From contig NC_088681.1 of NCBI RefSeq assembly GCF_950023065.1, forward strand, positions 61,476,836 through 61,540,835: a stretch of 64,000 bases of DNA, read 5' to 3'. Below are positions 56,081 through 64,000 of this stretch, piece by piece (the stretch's first letter is position 1; every line of letters begins with the position of its first letter). The position numbers and the translations under genes are program-made. The stretch is from Planococcus citri (taxonomy: Eukaryota; Arthropoda; Insecta; Hemiptera; Pseudococcidae). The notes beneath the pieces are model-generated. The model saw only the letters and a list, made by a program, of their open reading frames with translations. It was not told the DNA's origin and did not search any database.

Positions 56081-57700
56081 ATCCCGACAAACCATCTCGA
56101 CTTTCAGTTTGAGGTCGAGTTTTGATCGAGTAGAAATCGGCGGCTATTTTTGATCATTTTTTTGACGATTTTGAGAATCGACAAAAAATATACAAATAAT
56201 CGATTGATAGTTTTCAACAATTTTAAACAAAAAGTAAGATTGATGAAAACTTGATCCCAAATCTTCCTCTATTGGAGTACATTAATCGACAACGATTTCA
56301 AGATGAAAATTCAAATCGATTTTAGGTCGATTTCTTGATGAAGACCTAAACTTGACTGCAAATATTTGTTGATTTTTCTTTCTCTATAGACATCAATTAT
56401 GCATATAAAAGTTGAAGTGAAATATAGGACGATTTTTACCAAGTCATGAAAATGATGTGAAAATTGATTAAAAATTGTTCTAAATTTGTGATATCGTAAT
56501 CGATGCCTTTTTTTGAATTTCAATGTTGGATCGATTTTTTACCAATTTTTTGCTCAAATTAAAATATGTCAAAAATTGATTCAAAATTGTTGCAAAATGG
56601 TAGTAAAATTGATTACTTTTTAAATCATAAGTTGGATCTATTTTTCATCAATGTTTTGTCAAAATGATAAGACTATGAAAACTTGATTTGAAATATCTAT
56701 CGATTTTGCCTTGAAAATAGACATTAATTTAGCACATAAAAGTTGAAGTTGATTTTAAGCCAATTATCACTTAGAAATGAAAATGGCGTGAAAATTAATT
56801 AAAAATTAATGCATATTTGTGCTGTTGTAGTCAATTGTTTTTTTAAGCTTCAAAATTTGAATCAATTTTTCATCGATTTTTTGATAAATTGAAAATAGTC
56901 AAAACTTGACATAAAATATTCATCAATTTTTTCCTTAAAAATATAAAATTTTTTCTGCTTATTGAAGTTGGAGTTGATTTTGACTCATTTTTGCTGAGAA
57001 ATGAAAATAGTATGAAAATCGCTTCAAAATTTTATGATTCCAAAATTGATAAAAAATAGACATCAATTATTCATCACTGACATCAATTTACTACTCGCAG
57101 ATAAAGTGTGTAGCAAAAACTATAAGTAGTTTTTCAAAAAACTTCAATGTTGGAGAAAAGAAGTGTTATAACATTTCACTCTCAGGGGTCATCTAGATCC
57201 AATTTTTGAGTCGAAAAAGAGTCGAGGTGCAGGGATTTTCCCCATCAAATCATTTTAAATATCAATTCACAATATAATATTATGTATTTGAATTAATATG
57301 CACTAGAATATGAAGAGCAATTTTCTGAAGATTTAAGGTCGTTTTTCATAAGCTCGACACAAAATTGATCAGAAAAATGTGTCGATAGAATGTACTCAAA
57401 ACCATCGACACAGATATTGAGTCAATTTTGCATCAAATCACAAAAAAGTGTTGAAAAATCAACTGAAAAACTACACACACTCTTCAAATTATCGACACAA
57501 AATATGTGGCGATGCTCAATATGAAATATGCTTGATGGTAAATTTGGGTCAATTTTATACCGATAATGTTCGAGAATAGGTCGATTTTATGCCGAAAAAA
57601 CTGATGAAAAGGAAACAAATCGGGCCAAACTCAACTCAAAATTTGAGTCAACTCGACCCTTTTTTTTTCTCGATATTGTGTCGAGGTGGTTTGTCGGGAT
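56081..57700. mobile_element. 1.6-kb TIR element, non-coding, abutting the hairpin
   Basis: ATCCCGACAAACCATCTCGA at 56081-56100 is matched in inverted sense by TCGAGGTGGTTTGTCGGGAT at 57681-57700, with one mismatch. The interior is AT-rich and contains repeated phrases (TTGATTAAAAATTG, GGATCGATTTTT, GACATCAATTA) spaced by about 200-350 bp and no transposase frame. Outside, CCATGGGTGACATGG (55503) and CCATGTCACCCATGG (57708) are also complementary. The hairpin and this element therefore sit together inside an outer inverted pair. Confidence 0.7.
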
Positions 57701-57899
57701 ATAAATCCCCCATGTCACCCATGGCAGGTTAATACAGTTGATGAATTTGTTATAAATTTTGATACATATCATGGCAGTTTAGGTTATCAACATCAACCAC
57801 ATACTCTGCTACCATTTTGAAAAGTAACACGAGTTTTGATTGGGATTTGGGATCAATACATGCTCTGCTACCATTTTGAAAAATGATGTACGTTTCCAT

Positions 57900-58480
57900 A
57901 CTTTGAGGTAAGTACATTTATAAAAATTACAATGATTAACGGTAATTATAGCAAAAAGTACCGTAATTTACGGTATTTACGATAAAACTTCAGAAATTTT
58001 TGGCAGTGAGGATAAAATTTCAGCCATTTATGGAAATTACGGAAAACATTCACGGGTAATTAATAATTATGGTAAAATCGCAGAGATTTACGGTAATTTT
58101 GGTAACTATGGAAAAATTTTTGAAAGTTATAGTAATCACAATAAAATTTCCGCAACTCAACTTTTGGTAAAGAGTACGATCATTTATGGTAATTACGGTA
58201 ACATTCTGGCAACTTTTGATAATTATTACAGTATAATTTTTGCAATTCACAGTAATTACAGTAAAATTTTCGGGATTTTGGGTAATTACGGTAATGTTTT
58301 GTAAGTTCAAAGTTATGATAATTACGGTAATAATTATGGCGAAATTTCAGAAATATACATCAATTTTAATATACCATAAGTTACAGTATGCCTCATTAAT
58401 TATGTACCTTAGATGACTGTACAATTTAAAGTAATTACAGGAAAAGATTTGCCGTAATTACCGTAAATCCAGATATAGGC
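57900..58480. repeat. Second GGTAATTACGG-word array
   Basis: TTACGGTAATT, GGTAATTACGGTAA and TAATTATGGTAAAAT words repeat about every 50-60 bp in this stretch. The phrases AAATTTTTGGCAGTGAG and AGTACCGTAATTTACGG resemble the start of the 42-kb array, so the two loci share an origin. Confidence 0.8.
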
Positions 58481-58964
58481 CCAGCTCTGCTGTGTAACAT
58501 GAAATTTGGGTTTGAGAGGAATGAGTGTATAATGAGTTTGAAAAACAGATTTTTTGATCAGCTTTGTTGCTGAAACAACATTTTGTGTTTAATATCACAT
58601 TTAATTATCAAAAATTAACAAATCAATGTTCGCAGTACAAATTTTGGTTGGAGAGTAGGCAAAAAAGATCTCTCTCAAAATCATCAGCAGTGCCTACAAA
58701 ATAACTAGGAGAGAAAGGGCAAGGACGAAATTAGGAGGGGGTTGCGAGTACCGCCCCTCACTCCTCGCATAAAAAAACAAAGCTCTTTCACCAATCAAAA
58801 TATAAATTTTCGAAAATTTTTGATCCCTTTTCGTTTTTTTTCCAAACTTGGAATTTCTAAAAAAAATCATCATTCAAATTACATAAAATTTTGAAACCGA
58901 TAAAATCAAATTCCACAAATTATTTTGTTTTCACCTGGATAAAAAATTCCGTGTTTGAGGCTTG

Positions 58965-59430
58965 GGTCACTCCATGTCAACTCAACAAAGTTTTTGAGTC
59001 ATGTCTTTCGATTTCGGCGGGGGGAGGGGGGGGGGTGCTTCCATTATTTTCACATTGTCTCGAGGTACTCACCTTCGGCAGCCCATTCCTCCAAAACTAT
59101 GATACTTTGATCAAAACTGATTTCACAGTTCAAAAGGTCACTGCATTTAGAACTTTTTAAGCATTTTGAAATTTTCAAAAGTTGAAAGTTCAAATTTCAA
59201 AATGGCGCTGTAAGTGGGAGCTACCATTTAAAATTTTGAAAAATTTTCCATAGATGTACCTTTTGATGCTTTTTCGAAATATTCAAGTTTCAAGATGGGA
59301 TCTTTTGATTGAGGGGGAGAACTCCACCCCCAATTTTGGGTGAAACTTTTGAAAGAAAATCTAGGGCATGTGATATATCGAATTCTATGTTTTTGGTGAC
59401 GCTGAACACGAATATGACGTCAGATTTTTG
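58965..59430. repeat. Left arm of an inverted repeat
   Basis: Complementary to about 59905-60470. Landmarks are CCATGTCAACTCAAC, ATTTTCACATTGTCTCGAGG, CCTCCAAAACTATGATACTT, AAAATGGCGCTGTAAGTGGG, TGGGATCTYTTGAT and GGGCATGTGATATATCGAAT. Identity is lower than in the 37-kb pair, with indels totalling about 100 bp. Confidence 0.85.
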
Positions 59431-59499
59431 ATTGGACACGTCCACAGCCCCCAGCACCTCCACAAAGGGCGTAACCCCCCAAAAAAGGATTACATTCGT

Positions 59500-59940
59500 G
59501 TGACACATGAAATAGTATGTTTTCGATATCGCTGAACACGAATTTAGCCATAGTTTTTTAAATCGACCTCACCCAGGGCCCCCAGAACTTCCCCTAATGG
59601 GTAAAAGTCCAAAAAAATTGTTGGGGGCCGTGGATGGGGTCCAATCAAAAATCTGACGTCATATTCGTGTTCAGCGTCACCAAAAACATACTATTCCATG
59701 TGTCGCACGTATAAAACACTTTTTCAAACTTTTACCCCCTTTGGGGAGGTGCTGGGGGCCATGGATGTAGTCTAATCAAAAATCTGACGTCATATTCGTG
59801 TTCAGCGTCACCAAAAACATACTATTCCATGTGTCGCACGTACAAAACACTTTTTTAAACTTTTACCCCCTTTGGGGAGGTGCTGGGGGCCATGGATGTA
59901 GTCTAATCAAAAATATGACGTCATATTCGTGTTCAGCGTC
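59500..59940 (+). repeat. 128-bp tandem repeats in the loop of the 59-kb inverted repeat
   Basis: Three units start at about 59627, 59755 and 59883. Each reads GGGGGCCATGGATGTAGTCT, AATCAAAAATCTGACGTCAT, ATTCGTGTTCAGCGTCACC, AAAAACATACTATTCC, GTGTCGCACGTA and TTTACCCCCTTTGGGGAGG. The third unit merges into the right arm. The module TTCGTGTTCAGCGTC...CGATATATCACATG is again the core. Confidence 0.88.
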
Positions 59941-60470
59941 ACCAAAAACATAGAATTCGATATATCACATGCCCCAGATTTTCTTTCAAAAGTTTCACCC
60001 AAAATTGGGGGTGGGGTGCTCCGCCTCCATCAAGAGATCCCATCTCGAAACCTAAATGTTTCGAAAAAGTATCGAAAGGTACATCTATGGAAAATTTTTC
60101 AAAATTTGAAATGATAGCTCCCACTTACAGCGCCATTTTGAAATTTGAACTTTCAATTTGAAAGTTCAACTTCCAACTTTTGAAAATTTCAAAATGCTTA
60201 AAAAGTTCTAAATGCAATGCCCTTTCGAACTGTGAAATTTGTTTTGATCAAAGTATCATAGTTTTGGAGGAATGGGCTACCGAAGTTGAGTACCTCGAGA
60301 CAATGTGAAAATAATGGAAGCCACCCCACCCGCCCCCTGAGGGGGCTGGGACCAAACTAATTGCGGGGTTCTTACTTACTGGATGGGTATATATTGTAAA
60401 AAAAAATTGAGCGAAATCGAAAGACATGGCTTTCAAAATCGCCTTTTTTTGGTTGAGTTGACATGGGAAT
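59905..60470. repeat. Right arm of the 59-kb inverted repeat
   Basis: Reverse complement of the left arm at 58965-59430, with insertions near AATTTGAACTTTCAATTTG and in the GGGGGCTGGGACC segment. Confidence 0.85.
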
Positions 60471-60529
60471 GACCTTCTAAAAATTGAACAAAGAAAACGA
60501 AAAAATTTCATTTTCATCTTTCGTTTTAT

Positions 60530-62265
60530 TCGACAAAATTAACATTCTTTTCTCATATCAGCAAATTTTCGGTTCCACACCCCCTCCCCCTCCAACATAA
60601 CCTTCATTTTCATCCCCCCCCCCCCTCGGAGGGGGATTTCATAGTTTCTTGGTAAACCTGTGATTTGAATTTTTATAAGCTACTTCCTTCCTTTCCTCTC
60701 GCTTTGATAAATGGCTTTCTTTTTGCCCCATCCTCTTGCTCCTTACAATAATCTCCTAATGCTCTGAAAGAGGGGCGATTATTCCAATTTTGTAAATTGC
60801 CTCCATTTTCTGCTCAATCTCTCATTTTCAGCCAATTCTTCTGTTCCGCTGATCAGCTCATAACGAATTTAGGTATATTATATACTAAAATTTTGAGCTC
60901 TAGAGTTTCCAGAACAACAGCACCGAACGACGCGATGTCGTAAAATTATGTAATCACATTCGAATTTAAGATGACTGCTTCGACCAGGTTGTACGGTAGG
61001 TATGTACGAGTATTTCGAGCGTGGTGATATTTAAATTCAGCGTAGGAGTGTTGGAAAAAGCCAAGCCGGTGAGTCTGGTTGGTTGAAATTCGCCTATCGA
61101 AATAGAGAATGAAGATTACGTATGCGGTTTGACGCTTTGGTGGAAATGTAGAAACTATGGAAAGAGAAAGATGCAGAGAATTGCCTACTATACCTACTAT
61201 ACTATAGATACGAGGGCTGGGCGTTTTCGAAAGTATATAAATCAAGCAAAGCGGTTGCCTGCCTGCCGTTCACTGTGTGATATGTAGATTGTCGAATACA
61301 TTATTAGATATTTGGCGTATTTACGTGTAGGTAGATAGGCACGTCGTCGTATGTGGTGGCGTTTGCGAGTTCAGAGATTCAGTGAGGAACATCGAGAGTC
61401 AAATTGGGTATGGGTATGGGCACAGCCGCATTATTTGGCCGAATTACTCGAACGACTGTGGCAACGATGGCGACAAAATTGTCGTCGATGCAAAACGTCG
61501 TCATCGGTTAGGCTTTCTGGCATTAATTAGGCGTGTGTTTGTGCGAGAAATTGGAAAGTTAATTCGTCTGTTAGTCGATGTGGTATGTATAATATATGGC
61601 ACCGTACGTAATATCTATACTATAGGCGTTTGTCTACCTATAGTATTATACCTGCTAGTGCCGGTAGAAATCAATACAGAGCGATAATGTGCATGTGGTT
61701 GACGACGATGATGAATAAAAACCCTATGGTTTTTTTTCTACTTCGCCAAAAACTGCCTACTTATACACAGGTAAAACCTACGCTCGAATTTTTACACGCG
61801 TCTTACGTCATTCCCGCGCCCGTTCGATACGATCGCTTATATCGAATGTATTTTTCATAAACTTTTCACGTAGCTTTATAATGATCGCGGTCGAAATAGT
61901 GAGCGTGTGTATTATATACCTACGCCTTGTTTGATACCGTTATACTTGCTGTGTAGAGTGTAGTATACTCTTGTATATGTAGAAGTGGCAGAGGGTGAAA
62001 TCAACCTTTAATTTGGTACCTATGGCTTCGAGAGGTAAATTACATACTCGTATAGTCGTTGCGACACAAGACGACGAATAATAAATGAATATGGAATAGA
62101 AAACGTCGAAATGAAAATTACATTATTTGTATAAATTTTACCTCGCCAGTGTTCCAAAGTAACATATTTTATACATCATTCGCGAATTTTTATTCGTCAT
62201 AATAAATACAGCAGTATACGAATCTACATAGCTTGTTGAAATATTCCAATTTTAGATTTCACTAC
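60530..62265. other. Intergenic DNA, possible promoter region
   Basis: Single-copy-looking DNA with C runs at about 60617-60626. No exon with a recognised peptide was found; a 101-codon plus frame (61382-61687) has no domain. A TATA-type promoter candidate is listed separately. Confidence 0.4.
61234..61275 (+). promoter_or_regulatory. Candidate TATA/initiator promoter
   Basis: TATATAAA at 61234-61241 is followed by TTCACTG with its A at 61272, about 36 bp from TATAAA. This is slightly longer than the usual spacing of about 30 bp. A donor-like GTGGTATGT lies near 61578, which could end a non-coding first exon on the plus strand. No downstream promoter element is seen and no gene product can be named. 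Confidence 0.3.
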
Positions 62266-62269
62266 CTAC

Positions 62270-63055
62270 ATATCGCACCTCGGGAGTTATAAGGTCACAT
62301 CTCAAAAAAGTGAAATTTTACAGGAGAGTGATTTTCTTTTTTTTTAAAACTTGATTCATTATTTTCATCAACTTATAATCAATTGTGAGGAATGAATAGC
62401 ATGTCATTTTGAAGATTGGGTATCCTACCTTCATTTAGCATAAGAATATTTTGAAAAATAAAATCTTAAAGAGGAAATATTTCAATGTTTGGAAAACATT
62501 TTGAGTTATAACCTTTCATAAAAAGTGATCTGGAGGCGAAAAAAAGCATCCAAAAAAATTTTCATGATAACAAAATTGTAGAGAATTAAATTTCCAATCG
62601 ACGTAATGTCGTTAGTTTTTTTCTAGAGTGCTTAGTTTTTGAGTTTTTCCCAAAAAACTAAAATTTTAATATATATGCAAATTAATTTTTCTGAAAAATG
62701 TTCTATTTTAAACATTTTTTGTTTTGGAACAAACCTACAAAAAATACACTCCTTGTGATTATTTTACATCTTAAAAATGTTCAACACTATCGAAACTGGT
62801 TTCTGACACTTTGTATGTGCAAATTTTACTCAAAGAAAGAGGAGTTTTTTGAGATGTGACCTTATAACTCCAAACAACTTGCAATGTTGTAGAAATTTTG
62901 AGTTAGGCCCTTTGCATTTTTTACATGATCTAAGCAGCATACCCGACTCAAAGTGTTATTTTTGGTTGCAGGGGGTCATGCAAACCCCAAAAATAGAAAA
63001 ACATCAAAATCGATTTTTTTTGAGATGTGACCTTATAACTCCCGAGGTGCGATAT
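62270..63055. mobile_element. 786-bp TIR element, long (about 40 bp) inverted ends
   Basis: ATATCGCACCTCGGGAGTTA and the following TAAGGTCACATCTCAAAAAA (62270-62308) are mirrored at about 63015-63055. A third partial copy, TTTTTTGAGATGTGACCTTA then TAACTCC (about 62846-62872), lies inside the element near the right end. There is no transposase frame, and no unambiguous target duplication because the flanks are ATAT-type. Element identity is unknown. Confidence 0.75.
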
Positions 63056-63410
63056 CTAAGTATTCGAACATTATTAATGGAAATGAAATAAGCTATAAAG
63101 CAAAACGAGGAAATTGAAAGTTATCGATATACAAACGACAGAGAAACCGGAAAAACGTTTGATAATGTGAGCTTTTGTGATGTCTGACTGTAGGTACCTA
63201 CCTGAATGTTTGTTTATGTAATGTGAACACGTGAACGTAAGTTTTTCCGCAGATGAATAGAGTTCGTAATTGATGAATGTTTTTACCTTATATATTTTGT
63301 AGCTGAAACTCGTCGCGAAATGTAAATACTTGTTTTTACAGCTTTATGCGATACGTTTAAAATTTAGGACGAGCTTTGATGCGAAAAATATCGTTTGAAC
63401 GATTTTTTTT
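63056..63410. other. Short intergenic stretch, no gene seen
   Basis: AT-rich DNA between the TIR element and the terminal LINE fragment, with no recognisable feature. Confidence 0.4.
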
Positions 63411-63418
63411 TCAAATTG

Positions 63419-64000
63419 ATGTGTATAGTTTGTAAAGACAAAGGGCTTCAGCTGTCTGAGATTAAATCTACAGTAGTTCACTTTTGCCGTGTTAGAGGGT
63501 GCAATCACCAAAGCATAATTAAATTAAAGGATACTCCACTATACCTTGCAAAAGCCAAATCACATATCTTGGTCTATGCTTTGACATACAAACTAAACTG
63601 AAAAAACCACATCAACCATCTAAAACAAGCATGTAACAATAGAATAAACCTATTGAGAAAACTATCTAGTACAACATATGGAGCAGATACTCAATCTCTT
63701 CTCAGAATTTATAGAGCTCTGATTCGCTCAAAATGTGATTATGGGTTACCAACTTACTCATCAGCTAAACAGTCAACACTCAAATCACTGAACACTATTC
63801 ACAACACAGTTCTTTGGCTGGCAACTGGAGCCCTCAGAACTACTCCTATACACTTATTATATCAGGAAGCATCTGAAATCCTCCCTTCTATACGACCAAA
63901 ACTCATCCTTTCAAAATGTTTCATTCACCTTAAAACTGTTGATAGTCTCCCTCTCACCATAGACTCAAAAATTGATCCCAATCTTCCATATGCTTATGAC
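63419..64000 (+). pseudogene. 5'-truncated LINE reverse-transcriptase fragment, continues past window end
   Basis: In one plus frame the sequence reads CKDKGLQLSEIKSTVVHFCR, then after about 25 residues AKSHILVYALTYKLN, TGA at 63599-63601, KNHINHLKQACNNRINLLRK, TYGADTQSLLRIYRALIRSK, CDYGLPTYSSAKQSTLKSLN, TIHNTVLWLATGALRTTPIH and on to the end of the window. This matches the segment downstream of the FADD box in Jockey/I-group RTs ('GLxLSxxKSxxVxF', 'LxWKxHIxxL', 'LIRSKxxYG', 'GAxRTTP'). The TGA stands where a Trp codon is usual, so a single point change broke the frame. The start near 63.42 kb inside the RT suggests 5' truncation on insertion. Confidence 0.8.

Overview
This is a eukaryotic window, AT-rich, with no bacterial-style gene packing. 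It is most consistent with an arthropod, probably insect, genome. The reasons are the domain style of its non-LTR retrotransposons, a convertase-type exon with a GT donor, and many TAGGTA/TACCTACC and ACGAGTA-type simple tracts in the single-copy-looking DNA. A hemipteran such as a scale insect is a guess only. Host coding content is very low. The one convincing host coding piece is a first coding exon on the minus strand (1154-1357) with a signal peptide and the start of a proprotein-convertase (S8) pro-domain; the rest of that gene would lie to the left of the window. Other host signals are weak: a possible minus-strand terminal exon near 46.6 kb and a TATA-type promoter near 61.2 kb.

The best-preserved feature is a full-length non-LTR retrotransposon (12042-18054). 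It has a 15-bp perfect target-site duplication, a 5' leader, ORF1 (zinc knuckle), ORF2 (APE endonuclease, reverse transcriptase, RNase H, C-terminal CCHC) and a poly(A) tail. A 395-bp terminal-inverted-repeat element with a 5-bp duplication has inserted into ORF2 and breaks it. Excising the insert and one duplication copy in silico returns the reading frame exactly. Two older LINE relics are also present: an endonuclease fragment at 6620-7571, itself interrupted by a fold-back element, and a reverse-transcriptase 3' fragment running off the right end.

Most of the rest is repeat DNA. (a) TIR elements/MITEs lie at 5484-6422, 38235-38686 (pogo-like, TA flanks), 43565-43763 (Harbinger-like, contains a 40-bp perfect palindrome), 49141-49559, 56081-57700 and 62270-63055. 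(b) Long inverted repeats lie at 9901-11066, 37094-39919 (about 810-bp arms that look almost identical), 55529-56080 and 58965-60470. (c) Tandem arrays have monomers of about 90, 125, 128, 135 (in a 270-bp dimer), 290-300 and 322 bp, at 3.5-4.2, 11.7-12.0, 20.4-21.8, 28.3-30.8, 34.2-36.8, 47.0-48.4, 52.6-53.9 and 59.6-59.9 kb. (d) GGTAATTAC-type degenerate arrays lie at 42-44.5 and 57.9-58.5 kb.

The most striking pattern is a bipartite module, a TTCGTGTTCAGCRCC-like half followed about 10-20 bp later by an ATCGATATGTCACA-like half. It recurs dozens of times in both orientations, inside arrays of different period and inside the long inverted repeats, usually with a poly-G/poly-C run at a fixed phase. 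This suggests that most of the arrays descend from one ancestral repeat framework, or that the module itself is under selection, for example as a protein-binding site. Several large, well-matched hairpins built from the same module make hairpin-RNA/siRNA output a testable idea.
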